Assembly (NCBI GenBank): GCA_030247855.1
Contig: JAPDRN010000115.1
Coordinates: 43,672 to 107,671, forward strand
Origin: Knufia peltigerae
Lineage: Eukaryota > Ascomycota > Eurotiomycetes > Chaetothyriales > Trichomeriaceae
Length of the DNA: 64,000 bases
Reading direction: 5' to 3'
Notes under the pieces: model-generated
What the model saw: the letters and a program-made list of their open reading frames with translations, nothing else
What the model was told of the DNA's origin: nothing
Databases searched by the model: none
Position numbers and translations under genes: made by a program
Shown: piece after piece, positions 47,701-58,822 of the stretch
Position numbering within the stretch: the first letter of the stretch is position 1
Layout of the letters: each line of letters opens with the position of its first letter

Positions 47701-49857
47701 ATGGAGGAGCATCACCCCACGGCATTTCACAAGACTTCCACAGATGTCCAGATCGAGGATACTTCTGCCCGTCCCCATGCCGACGGGCAGATCGAAGCAC
47801 CTGTTCACGTCGAGCATGAGATTTGGGACGGCATCAATTTGAAGACCGTCTTAGCTTTCCTTGTTCGTCTCCCGTTCTTGTCGTTTGACTATTGACTGAC
47901 TCTACCCCGGACAGGCTATCTGCGGTCAACTGAGTGCCTATGAGTACACCTTGCTCATCCCCGCCGTGGCGGCACCCTACATAAACGCGGAACTCGGTCC
48001 TGACCCAGACTACATTTGGATCAATGTCACTTGGGGCCTCGGTGCGGCCATCCTCGTCTCAGTTGGCGGTCGTCTGAGTGACATCTTTGGTCGACGATAC
48101 TTCATGCTCGCCGGGGCCTTTATCTCGTTCCTTGGTACCATTGTGGGCGCCACGGGCCAAAGTATCGGTCAAATGATCGCCAGCGGTGTCATGTTCGGTG
48201 TTGGATCGGGGTTTCAGGAAATGGGTTTTGCCTGCATCATGGAATTCATCCCTAACAAGTACCGCTTGACTGCACTTGGTGAGTCTTCTTCCCAATGGAA
48301 CTCAGGAAGCCAAAACGAGGCATATCGCGCTTTTTTCACTGACGGCCCTGCGTTTTTATATCTATAGGACTCTATGGAACGAGCGCCATCATGTGCATTT
48401 TTGCCCCCCTCATCACATACGTCTTCATCGCCCATACTTCCATCACCTGGCGAGGCGCATACTGGTACATGTGTGCCTTCCACGGGGTTGCCGGCATTTT
48501 TCTCTTTTGCTTCTACCGCCCACCATCCTTTGAGACCAAACACAAGACCGACCGCGTCTCCCGCCTGTCACTCGTGAAGGAGATGGACTACGTCGGCCTC
48601 TTTCTCCTTGTCGCCGGGTGCACCTTGTTCCTGGTCGGTTTGAACTTTGGTGGCCGCCGCTTCCCTTGGAAAAGTGCTCAAGTCATCGCACCCATCGTTG
48701 TCGGCTTTTTTAGTCTTGTCCTCCTGTTCGTGTGGGATTTCAATGCCAACTTGAAATATCCATTGTTTCCTCCTCGACTGTTCCGGCAATGGAGAGGGTG
48801 AGTCTGACAACATCTTCAATCCATCTGCAGATGAAAGACAACCACAGCTGACGAGATATATGTCCAGATACAACGTTCTCGTCTTGGTCGGTTTCTGCTG
48901 CGGCATGCTTTATTACAGTATGCAGGTCATCTGGCCCCGAGAATCCGCTCTGCTCTTTGTCCCTGCGGACAAGCCCATCATTCGTGGCATCTACGCCAAC
49001 ATAACCACGCTTGCAACTTGGGGTGAGATATCGTCCGCCCTTTTTGTTTTTCTCTCACCACCCAGAAACTGACATGTGGTGGTTTTTGAGTTACAGTCTC
49101 TCTGATCTCTGTCTGGGTCTTCTGTGCCCGCTTCGGACATGAGAAATGGCAAATCTTCGGCTTCATCTGCTGCCAGACGGCCTTTGTCGGTGCTCTCTCT
49201 ACGGTCGGGATCGATGACAAGGCCAAAGCCATTGCGTTGGTGTTTTTGATGTCCTGTTTCATCAACCAGCCTCTCTACATGCTCTTCAGTATGGTATCAC
49301 TCAATCTAGAAGACCAAGCAGATATGTAAGTTCTTGCCTGCCTGATTGACTTCCCTCTCAAGTTTGACCTGAAGGCCAAGGCACTAACAAAGTGAACGTA
49401 TGAATGTAGTGGTGTCGCCGTGGGAGCTCTCTCCACCTTCCGTTTGCTGGGCGGTGCTGTCGCTACAGCCATCTACTCGTCCATCGTCGACAATCAGTTC
49501 AAGGCGAAGCTGCCTTCGCAGCTCACCAAAGCGATAGCAGGCCTCAACTTTGACCAAGCGAACCTAAAAGCCCTGATGGCGGCCGCCGCAGCCAACACTG
49601 CCGCAGCCTACGCCAAGGTACCCGGCATCACCAAGCAGGTCATCGCTGCGAGCCAGCACGCCGTGAAATTGGCCTACGTCCAGGCCTTCCAGGTCGTTTT
49701 CTACACGGCACTTGGATTCGCCGTGCTGGCCCTCGTCAGTGCACTACTCGTTTCCAACATCGATCCGGCCAAAAAGAACCTGGACAAGGCGGTGCTGTTG
49801 GAGAATGAGACTGTCAAGGTCGACTCGAAATTGGATCCGGAGGTGCAGAAGATCTGA
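47701..49857 (+). CDS. TRI12-type MFS transporter (14 TM)
   Basis: 595 aa. Exons 47701-47862, 47915-48278, 48368-48797, 48868-49022, 49097-49325 and 49410-49857. A polar, His/Glu-rich N-terminus (about 50 aa) precedes AICGQLSAYEYTLLIPAVAAPYI. Loop 2-3 reads GRLSDIFGRRYFMLAG, the MFS signature, and SGFQEMGFACIMEFIPNKYR follows. About 14 hydrophobic segments are seen, with a long extracellular loop near the C-terminus (residues ~480-535, Ala/Lys-rich) as in TRI12 and siderophore-type carriers. Family members export toxins or take up siderophores; here the cargo is unknown, possibly the substrate or product of the neighbouring oxidative enzymes. Confidence 0.9.
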
Positions 49858-50132
49858 TTGGTCTTTCCTTCTTTCAAGGACGGAGGTGACGGTATTGCGA
49901 AAACTCTTTTGTAGATGCTGTATGTACGAAAGGTGCTTCTTACATGGCATACTCTGCTGTATACGTCCTTTTTTCACATAGCAACACTCTGCTTGCTGTC
50001 AGAAACTTATGGAGGTGGTCCATGCCATTGAGAAACGAAGAAGAATACCATTTAACGGGCAAAACTCTACCTTGTATCATTTGATGTCATGAAAAATCCC
50101 GTTGATTCTGTTCTACACCTAGAAGGAATGAT

Positions 50133-51749
50133 TTATTCGAAGACGCTATCCTGTACGTTGTCTTTCACAATCAAAGGTCCCCCCGAGGCCAACAATTCGA
50201 ACAGCCTCTCGGTACTCTGTGAGGTCCCGAGACGACGACACTCGAGAATAATCTCGTCCACGACCCCCCGAGCTGGGTCACCTTTCGTCACATCAGCACG
50301 GTCAACAAACATCGTATTCGCTTCTCTTTTGAACCTCTCTTCAACAGCCTCACCGTCCAACCAAGGAACGTCACCCATGAAATCACGATGGACATGTCCG
50401 TTCTTCATTTTGACCTCGATCTTACAAGGTTGTTTCCCTCGCTTGTACAAGTCCTCGTCAAACCCTGCATCGGTCTCTAGCACGCATTTCCCGATCAAAT
50501 AATCAAGCTGTTTGTTGGAAAAGTGCCTGTAGGTCCACTCGTCGACTCGGCCGAACAACAACGCCGAAGACACGGCGTATTGGAGACTCATTTTGGTCTG
50601 TTGGACTTTTCGGAAAGGTCCGGTATTGTCGCAGCCAGGGTAAGTGATGGCTGGGGACGTCGTTGTGATGGTGATTCGGTCAATGTTTTCGATACCCGAA
50701 GTAGTCGTCGTCGCACAATTTGTATTCTTGTCGAGGCTGTTGAGACTGTCATGAATCCGGAGTGCAACACACACTGGAGTCTGGATGAAATTACAACCGG
50801 CGACAGGTTTGAATTTGGCTCCCATGACACCTGCACCGTATTTTGTCGTTTCATCCGTTCTTGACGCCGCGTCTTCGTCGTCGACCGTAAGCAAATGATT
50901 GCGAAATACCGTGGCGGCGACCTTTCGATCACCACATCCGTACGCCTCAAAGAGACCATCTTTCCCTTCTAGGATCGTCAAACTGCTACTCACACCTGCC
51001 TTTGCGAGGTCATAACTGGTGATCCCTGCGCGGGCGGCGGTACCCATCTGCGTGGTGATCTCCAGACCACCCGCCCAAGGCCACTCGTTTAATCCGGCGG
51101 CCATGTTGGCAGCCAGACCCAGCGCGCAGGCAGATTGGGACTGAGTGATGGTAGGATCGGCCACGATGCCAGTCGCCGCGGAGGCGAAAGCTCCTATGAT
51201 CCCACTGGGTCGGAAATGAGGGTTACATGTACCTGAAGAGCGGACCGCGGATCCCAGAGCGACGGCCATTTCGTAACCACCAACTACAGCCTTTAGGAGT
51301 TGCTCGCCTGACCAGCTGTCCCTCTGAGCCAAGGCGAGCGCGGCTGGAATCACCATGACACCAATATGGGCACCGGCTGCAAGATGCATATCATCTCTTA
51401 TGATACCGTGAGCGATAGAAGCGTTTGTAAAAGCTGCAGTCTCAGCAGAACACAGCATTTGAAGTCCCATGACACTCACACCACCGCTCTGTGGTGATGA
51501 TGATGATGATGAAGTAGACAATCCACTACTACCACTCGTACTGACTTGGGCATATCTCAATAGACTCTTTGCCCAGGGAGCTGATAATCCAGAACCCAAA
51601 GCACCAAAGTAGTCAAGCAAACACAAAATGGTCTTGTCTCGTACTTCGGAGCTCAACTTCCCATTCCTGATCTTTTCCAAATGTTGTGCAGCTAGTTGAG
51701 TCAGTGAGGGGGGCACGACCGCACCTGTTTGTGGTTGTGGCATTTTCAT
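50133..51749 (-). CDS. MmgE/PrpD family protein
   Basis: 538 aa, no intron; the first ATG of the frame is at 51749. MmgE/PrpD proteins include 2-methylcitrate dehydratase and cis-aconitate decarboxylase. Family features: LLDYFGALGSGL near 45, NASIAHGIIRDDMHLAAGAHIGVMVIPAALAL at about 115-145 with the His-Asp-region of the active site, PSGIIGAFASAATG, and AKFKPVAGCNFIQTPV (the conserved Lys/Pro/Cys block) about 335. It has a Ser run (SSSSSS) near residue 80, from a TGA-type microsatellite (about 51498-51512). It may dehydrate or decarboxylate a polycarboxylic intermediate; the real substrate is open. It diverges from the epimerase-like gene. Confidence 0.88.
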   Translation of the reverse strand: MKMPQPQTGAVVPPSLTQLAAQHLEKIRNGKLSSEVRDKTILCLLDYFGALGSGLSAPWAKSLLRYAQVSTSGSSGLSTSSSSSSPQSGGVSVMGLQMLCSAETAAFTNASIAHGIIRDDMHLAAGAHIGVMVIPAALALAQRDSWSGEQLLKAVVGGYEMAVALGSAVRSSGTCNPHFRPSGIIGAFASAATGIVADPTITQSQSACALGLAANMAAGLNEWPWAGGLEITTQMGTAARAGITSYDLAKAGVSSSLTILEGKDGLFEAYGCGDRKVAATVFRNHLLTVDDEDAASRTDETTKYGAGVMGAKFKPVAGCNFIQTPVCVALRIHDSLNSLDKNTNCATTTTSGIENIDRITITTTSPAITYPGCDNTGPFRKVQQTKMSLQYAVSSALLFGRVDEWTYRHFSNKQLDYLIGKCVLETDAGFDEDLYKRGKQPCKIEVKMKNGHVHRDFMGDVPWLDGEAVEERFKREANTMFVDRADVTKGDPARGVVDEIILECRRLGTSQSTERLFELLASGGPLIVKDNVQDSVFE

Positions 51750-52474
51750 ACTTGTAACCCCTCTCGATGTCCAAAGCGATACTGATATCTCGGTCTCCCT
51801 CGTCACTGTTGCTCCGTCAGACTATGTACCGCTTACCGAGAAGATTGCAAGAACTCCGCGATCCATCAGCTACTGTATATAGGGTCTCTTGTTTTTTTGA
51901 GTTTCGAGGTACTGGCCGGCCTACGATCAAGAGATGGCACATGCAGACGGGGCTGCAGCCATTTCTCCCAGGGTGCTGATGAGCCGTCGAGGGTACTGCG
52001 ACTGTACGAGTAGTGGCTGCTGGATGGTTGTATCATCCAGGGTCATCGTGGGTGGATTCTTTGCTTCTCGCTTCGGCATTTCGGCAATTTCTACAAATCA
52101 GGACAAAACGAACCACCTCCACACCCCCCGTTCACCATGAACCCGGTCGATTGAAACTGTTAGCATCATCCGTAACTCGTGAATCATCTCTTTGATCTTT
52201 GGGGATGACGAAATTCAACAGCTTAGAAATCAAGAGCCCCCAAGGTGGCATGCCAACGAAATTGTGTAAAAGATAGCCAGACGCTAAAAGTCTTTTGATC
52301 ACGGGAGTTTCAACCGGGCCCCCCTGTCCTTCCCGAGCCTTGCCGTGCGTACGCCCAAGATCTGAAAACAGTTGGACGTCAAAAACACGGTAAAGGTATC
52401 AAATTTTCGAGAGTGACAAGGCAATATCAATAGTATAGTTGATTGGTGGTCTTGTCGTGGCCGAGTCAACCGCC
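51750..52474. promoter_or_regulatory. Divergent promoter, MmgE/PrpD / epimerase-like gene
   Basis: 725 nt between divergent starts. No gene is supported inside it. Confidence 0.5.
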
Positions 52475-54015
52475 ATGTCTCATCGAATCCTCATCACCGG
52501 AGCATCAGGATATCTAGGGGGCTCTCTCCTCGCACGCTGGAATACAGTCAACTTGCCTCCGAAATACGACAAACTCTTCACCCTCGTCAGGACAGACGAC
52601 CAAGCCAGCGCCGTGAAACAACTATACGGCGCGACACCTCTAAAATTCGACACCAAGAACGAATCAGCAGTCCGGGACGCCATCGTTTCGAACAAAATCA
52701 CCATTGTGTTCTTCCTCGTCGACGCCACTTCTGCCGAGTCACAGGTCTTTTTCATCAAGGCTCTTGCAGAAGTCAAAAACTCGACGGGCATAGATGTCCA
52801 TTTCTTACATGTATGTCGAACTAATGGCTCTTTCTCCCACAGATGACGGAAAAGGAAGTGACAAAAGTCACAATGAAAGTGTTGCTAACCGTTTTCTGAC
52901 CGTCTTTGTTACCGTACAGACAAGTGGTGCCAAACTTTTCTCGAGTCACGCTGGGACACCACACGATCGACCGCTTCCGGACACCACGCCTGATTTGTAT
53001 GAGATACAAAAAGCACAAGAGCCACTGCTTGAGCTGTTGAAACCGGTGTGTATTATGAGCTTCTTCTGCAACGATTGTGGATCTTTGGCACTGACATATT
53101 GTTCTTCTTCCACAAGGCTATTGGCGCCAACAACACGGTAGTCGAGCTTGATGGTCAGCTGGGCGTGCACACTTATGTTTTTGTGCCTTGTATCGTTTGT
53201 GAGTTTCTGCTTTTGCAAATTAATCGACATTGAATGGCCCCAAACTTCATTGATCATACCACATTCAACTGACCCTCTCTGTCGGAACTGCATAAATGTC
53301 GTAACGCATCAAGCTAACACTGCAAACCCCCAACAGACGGTCAAGGTGAGGGATTCGCCAACAAGATCTCCATCCAAACTGTAGCCATCATCAAGGCAGC
53401 CCAAGCGGCGCGGCGAGTGTACGACGTGAACTCGACTGGACAAGCGGTATGTAGCCCCTCTCCTTTCGTCCGTGTTCATCAATCAGCTATAGTTCCCGAC
53501 AATATCAGTTAACCACAAGGTCCGAAGCTAACTCTATTTGTCCCACCAGGTCTGGCCCGTCTGCCACATCAGGGATAATTCATCGCTATACCTCCAGATC
53601 CTCCGATCCATACTGGCCGGGGAGAACCCAAGCCATGGGAAGCAAGGATACTACCTCGCTGCTTCTGGAAGTATCGCCTGGAAGGATCTGTATTCCGTAA
53701 TGGCCCAAACATTAGTCGACCATGATGTGGTTGACGATGCAACCGTGGTTCCTGCATCAGACGAAGCGCTCGAAATGATGGCCAAAGGTTTAGGCTGTCC
53801 CAAGGAATCTGTGTCGTTGCAATTAGGCGGAACGTAAGTTCATACCTTGCCGAGTCTAGTGATGTGAAGCTGCTGATACTGACCCTTGTTCAAGATGTAC
53901 ATTCACGGCTCGAAATGGGGAGCAATTGGGCTGGATCCCCGAATATGGAGCAGACCACATCCTCGAGACTGCCAAAGAGGAAGTTGAGTTAATTCTCGAT
54001 ACTCTAAAGTTGTAG
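52475..54015 (+). CDS. NAD(P)-binding epimerase/reductase (extended SDR)
   Basis: 352 aa. Exons 52475-52810, 52920-53045, 53117-53198, 53337-53446, 53550-53833 and 53895-54015. The N-terminus has the glycine-rich cofactor motif ILITGASGYLGGSLL (residues 4-18). The chain continues through FLHTSGAKLFSSHAG and DLYEIQKAQEPLLELLKP, then HTYVFVPCIVYGQGEGFANKIS (the usual PxxVYGxG block), and VWPVCHIRD as the substrate-domain start. The TSGA element is where extended SDRs hold the catalytic Ser/Thr. The Tyr-x3-Lys pair would fall in LYEIQK, with changed spacing, so activity is uncertain. Likely reduces or epimerises an intermediate of the surrounding pathway. Confidence 0.87.
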
Positions 54016-54125
54016 ATCCTCTTTTCTCACAAGCTCCCTCCTGGGTCAGTATCAACTCATGCCGACGAGGGCGGCAGACACAGTAGTTGTAGTAGCACCC
54101 AACGCATGCTCTTAAGCCTTACATC

Positions 54126-56690
54126 TCAAATTGTCCCACCTGATTCCCCCATCCAGCAAAATGATGACAGATTCTCTAGAAAGGGGTCCAACATCGTATC
54201 TGTAGGATCGAACAGGTTCTGGAATTGTGCCGGTGCCGTAGTATCTCCTGCGCCAAACCAAGACAGCGAAGATAACCCGCCCCAAATGTCCATCGGGGGT
54301 TGATGCTCTTGAGCCAATAACACATCTGCGAGGCCACATGTGCGAGGAGTAACATGTGGGAAATAACTCTGCCAGTCGATGCCGTGGGGCCACTGGAGTT
54401 GGCCATCCTGCAGGGATGAATGTGGGAGTGGTGGGTTTTCGTTCGGTGCTAAATGCATACCGCTTGGAGAAGGATTCCCATGCATCTCTTGTTGTTGCCT
54501 CTGTGCCGTCTGAGAAGCACTTGTGCCTTTCTGTTGAGAGTCTTGGCGACTTTGTTTTTGTTTGCCAATTGCTCTGCCAGGGGTATCTGCCAGATGTTCG
54601 AAGGCACCGAGTCGATCGAAACCCTTCACAAAGATAGCCGTCGATGGCCATAGGTTAGCTAACTCGTTCAATGCGACTCTGAGGATACTGATATCGTTCG
54701 CTCCAGGGCCCGCCAGAGTGTCTATGCGTTGGGTATGCAGGAGAGCAACAATGGCCGTACCGACATGCCAACACGCTATGGCACCTAAGAACCGAATCTT
54801 TCCCCTGGAGAGAAGGTCCCTGAAAATACGAGTGACGCACGAAGCGGAGAGGACAGCAGCGGTATAAGCTTCGGGAAAGGGCTGTGAAGGATGTTGAGAT
54901 GACCAATTCAGGTGTAAGATGGTGACAGTGGTCAGATACGGCAAGTGAAGTTTGAGGACATCCCGGTCGAACCGACGCGATCGATCCGACATGTCGGGCA
55001 ATTGTAGATGAACAGGTAGGCTGTTGATCCAGGCGATGAGTTCTTCAGCGAGCTCAGTGGGGAATGAAAATGGCTGTCCTCCCTCTGTTGGACGTGATAG
55101 ATGTTGACTGATGCGTCCGATAATGTCGCACAGACGAACCCAGTAGATGAAGATCTCTGCGCGAGGATCATCTGAGGATGATCCAAAATCCTCAAGCGAA
55201 GGTTTTCTAACGTTACAATCTTCTGGGCTGATAGTGAGAGGTCTCCCTTGACACATCGCTGTCAAACGTTCCCTGGCCTGCAGCAATGTCTCGTTAGATT
55301 TGACAACTTGTACTTTCCCCTTAGTTTGTGTCAGTGCCTGACCAACTTACGAAGAGCGTCCACCAGATTCTCCGTCTCAACCCTTGTGCTTCAATTCCAC
55401 CAACATCATCCACGTTCCTTGGTTCGCGATGCAAACCCATCTGTTGGGCATACTTGATGGCAATCCCTGTCCACCACCAAGACGCATCCTTGTGTACCTG
55501 GGAGGGCCTTTCGACGATGGTCAGCCTATGGAATTCCTCCAGAAAAAGGGAGATTGCCAGACATACCCTCGCGGAGCCCACCAGTAAAAAAGCATGATAG
55601 ATTGCAGGCATGTAAGAGGGTCACTCTCCTCGTCCATGTAGAAGAGCATCTTCGCTCGGTCATAATAGTCTTTAGCTCTAGCGTGTTGCATGATGGGTGG
55701 ACGCACTTGCATGCCCAACAGGGCCATCGCGTTGATGAGAAGGGGGGAAGTGATACCATCGCTTTCGCCGTTGAATGTTTGCTTGTCCAAGACCGGGCAC
55801 CAAGGCCAGCAATAGCTGAAATATGTCTCTGCAAAGCTTTCCTGGAGTTCAGCTGGAGGCAGGCTGTCATCATCGTCGATCATCAGACGTGTACGATGAC
55901 TTCCCACTCCATGTTGGTGCTTGTCGGCGTTAGTAGTCGTAGCTGCTGCAATTCCTCGATAGTCTGGTTCGAAAAGTCTCAACAGCCCACTGCCGCCTAG
56001 ATAACCTACAGCTGGTGAACGACCATGCGAGACGGTCGAGGGAACATCGGGGCTGACATCTTCAGCACCAGGGCCTTGAACATCTGATAATGATGACCTT
56101 TCATGCCCAAGCGGGAATGTCACTTGTCGTGGCGCAAGCTGCTGCGTTGGTGGAGGCAGTGATTCTTGCGGCGGCTGCTGTCCTGATTGCTCTTGCTGGA
56201 AGGTTGAGCCGTTCATGTCGACATCGACGTCGACCAATGCAGAGTCGTCATGGATGGACGTTGTTGGTTGGAGAGAGTGCTCCTGATTGCTCACCGCGGG
56301 GCGGATTGGTGCATAAGCACTTGTTGTTTCTCGAGCATTACTGGCGTCTTTTCTGCGCCGTTTAGGGAGCCGTGGTCTGAGTCGCGGGTTAAACTTGTTC
56401 AACAATACGTATCTCCTCTACAACTTCGGCATCTCTCCTGCCCGTTGCAGTGGAAGCAAATGAAAATGAACAGGTCGAGCCGTGCGCCTGAGGCTTGGAG
56501 GATGGTCGATGAGGAGCAGCATGGCGACTTACCTGCACAAGGTCGACGACTCGAGGCAGTTGTGGCAGCATTGATGGCCGTCTCTGAATCGGGTTTCGTA
56601 GTCACAGCGCAGTTTGCGGGCGTGGCACTGCAAGCAAACAACTCTCGCGCGGGCCCTGCGAGGTTGTTGCTGGCTGGCAGCAGTAGCCAT
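54126..56690 (-). CDS. Zn2Cys6 transcription factor with fungal-TF domain
   Basis: 771 aa nuclear regulator. Exons 56690-56533, 56415-55567, 55507-55351 and 55277-54126; introns of 117, 59 and 73 nt. The zinc cluster C-x2-C-x6-C (CLQCHARKLRC, residues 19-29) is followed by a loop ending in a Cys-Cys pair, then C-x2-C-x6-C. A linker RLRPRLPKRRRK follows. The middle-homology domain (about 230-620) shows FSYCWPWCPVLD, SIMLFYWW, and WWWTGIAIKYAQQMGLHRE, rejoined over introns, then RRRIWWTLFARERLTAMCQGRP. The C-terminal third is Gln/Ser/Pro-rich, possibly activating. The first intron acceptor was chosen by phase; a nearby alternative would change only linker residues. Its place inside the 42-60 kb gene group makes it the obvious candidate local regulator. 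Confidence 0.9.
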
Positions 56691-57054
56691 TGCTGAGTTA
56701 CCAAGGTCAAAATTCCGACGAAGAATGCATCTCGCAGGACCTGAAGTCAATGCCGACTGGATATGAAAATACGTTGTGCATGGGAAGATGGAGTCGAGGA
56801 TTTGGATCGCTGAACTTGCGAATCGCTTGGAACTTGGGGGCTTGCTATGGGGCTTACTACGCCTAACGCGGGGTCAAGAGTCATCCGGATGGGCGCACCT
56901 AAACACGCACCATGCATTCCCCGCACAGGTGGCTTGGGGGATATTAAGGCCTCATCACTCTCGTCCGCAGGATGTAGTTCACATGTACATACACGTTTAC
57001 AAGAGTTAAGTTTACAGAACAGCTAAATGATAGATACTGTGCGATCTTCCGCCG
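56691..57054. promoter_or_regulatory. Upstream region of the Zn2Cys6 gene
   Basis: 364 nt between the regulator start and the Ldh_2-family stop. It divides two diverging transcripts only in part (the Ldh_2 gene ends here). No gene recognised. Confidence 0.45.
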
Positions 57055-58116
57055 TTATAACTGAAGCTGTCGAACCACCTCTTCTGGGACGGTGAACCAG
57101 CCTCGCTCCTTGGCCTCCTGCCGTGCTTGTACGCTCCTTTCAAATGGCATTCTAGCAGGTTCATGTCCATGGAGCATCTTGGTGGCTCTAATGTTTTCGC
57201 AGAATCGGTCTGCATCCTGCTGCACCCGGTCGAGAGGCTGAAGCACACTCGGATCAAAAGCCACGATCAAAAGCCCAAAGCCCGAGAGGAAAGGGGTGGG
57301 TTCAGTACTGCCTGCCGCGATGCCCAATAGTTGCACCATCATGGCGAGACCACTACCCTTGTGGCCACCCCAGGCAGTCAGGGCGCCCTGTGCCACCTGG
57401 AGAGGGTCGGTAGTCAAGTTTCCCTCCTTGTCGACCGCCGATCCTGGAGGCAGACTCGTGCCCAGCCGCTCGGCAAGTTTCACCTGCGCGTACATAATAT
57501 TGCTCGTGCCAATGTCCCAGATCACCGGTGAATCACGGTCAGAGGTAGGAAAGCCAATGCAGAACGGATTTGTGCAGAACTTGGGTTCGGCACCGCCATG
57601 GGGCGCGACGATAGGGGTGCCGTTGGACGAGATGAACGTCACCAGACCCTCGCGGCATGCCATCTCACTGAAATACGCCAGATTTCCCGTGTACCAGAGC
57701 CCGCTGGCGCCGACGACGGAAACACCAGTGGTTTTTGCCTTGTCAATGGCCATCTGCGTGGCACGGTGAGCCACCAAGTACCCAACGGAATCGTGGCCGT
57801 CGACATGAGCAAACGCCGGTCCATCGCGGGTCACTTCAATCTCTCGTCCTTGGGGTTTCATCTCCGGATTGCTCTTGAGATAGTCGATGATGCTCAGCGC
57901 CCGCGCCATCCCTGCAAAAGGGTGTCCCCGTAGTTCTGCATCGATGAGATGGTCGGTGATGGTGGCTGACTGTTCGGATGTATATCCTGCCCTGTGAAGA
58001 GCTTCTTCGCAAAGATCGGTAGCATCCGTTATAGAAATCTTCGTCCTCCCATCAGGCGCGTCTGGGGCGCCATTGGGGATCACTGACGGCGAATCTTGAG
58101 TTGCTGTTGTGGTCAT
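57055..58116 (-). CDS. Ldh_2 family malate/L-lactate/ureidoglycolate-type dehydrogenase
   Basis: 353 aa, no intron. NAD(P)-dependent 2-hydroxyacid dehydrogenase of the Ldh_2 (YlbC/YbiC) family, unrelated to classical LDH. In order: LHRAGYTSEQSATITDHLIDAELRGHPFAGM (about 30-60; His in GH), VDGHDSVGYLVAH, VVGASGLWYTGNLAYF, TNPFCIGFPTSD, IWDIGTSNIMYAQVKLA, DKEGNLTTDP, and GGHKGSGLAMMVQLL, all family blocks. The start at 58116 (MTTTATQDS) is preferred; an in-frame ATG at 58164 would add 16 residues. It should oxidise a 2-hydroxy acid to a 2-oxo acid or the reverse, fitting downstream of lactone or ester opening in this cluster. Confidence 0.88.
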   Translation of the reverse strand: MTTTATQDSPSVIPNGAPDAPDGRTKISITDATDLCEEALHRAGYTSEQSATITDHLIDAELRGHPFAGMARALSIIDYLKSNPEMKPQGREIEVTRDGPAFAHVDGHDSVGYLVAHRATQMAIDKAKTTGVSVVGASGLWYTGNLAYFSEMACREGLVTFISSNGTPIVAPHGGAEPKFCTNPFCIGFPTSDRDSPVIWDIGTSNIMYAQVKLAERLGTSLPPGSAVDKEGNLTTDPLQVAQGALTAWGGHKGSGLAMMVQLLGIAAGSTEPTPFLSGFGLLIVAFDPSVLQPLDRVQQDADRFCENIRATKMLHGHEPARMPFERSVQARQEAKERGWFTVPEEVVRQLQL

Positions 58117-58822
58117 GACTGTACTATGGTGACAGTATCGTAATTGAATGTTTTGGGGAACCATGAACGATTAATAGCCTCCTGCAACCCACCTCAGCAC
58201 TGCCCATAGCATTAGCCTCTTTTCTTGAGGCCAGCGGATGTCATTCTGCTAGTCTCCGTAGACCTGGTAGTTGGTAGAGCCACAGTCTTGGAACTTTGCA
58301 TGCACATGATCAGCTTTCACGGTCAGCCAGACTGGTGCTCGGCAACATTTGGAGTCGGAACTTGGAGACGTCGTGGACCAGAAAGTAAATTACGTGCGTG
58401 AGGTTTCTGATTGGCTCCTAGTGCCGAATTGCCATAGTGCCGACAACCCGCGGCACTTCAAGGGTTCAGGACGGTCGCTGTGCACTTCACGAACACCCCG
58501 CGAAGCAGTAAAGCTTGGGGCAATGAGCCGAGACTGGAGTCAGAGCGGCTCTGGTCGTTCTCCCTCCTCCGACAATATTGGCGATGAAATGAGAGGGTCT
58601 GGAGGTCCAGTCTCGAGCGAACGCTTATTCGGTCATATCAGTCTGTGGGATGTCAACCTTCGACCGTTGCACCTTTTTTGCATTAAAGGATCATTGCTGG
58701 AAGTGCCTCGAGGAGCCAGGTTCCCCTTCAACATAGCCTTTGTATACCACCCATCAACAGTGGTTGTGTCAGGTATACAGTAAGATCAAATAACCTATCC
58801 TCGCGACAGACAAGTCACAACA
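58117..58822. promoter_or_regulatory. Divergent promoter, Ldh_2 gene / MBL-fold gene
   Basis: 706 nt between starts at 58116 (minus) and 58823 (plus). An open frame at 58349-58783 has no recognisable family and I leave it uncalled. Confidence 0.5.

Noticed and set aside
58349..58783. 144-codon plus-strand frame between Ldh_2 and MBL genes
   Set aside because: No motif and lies in a divergent promoter; composition does not favour coding.
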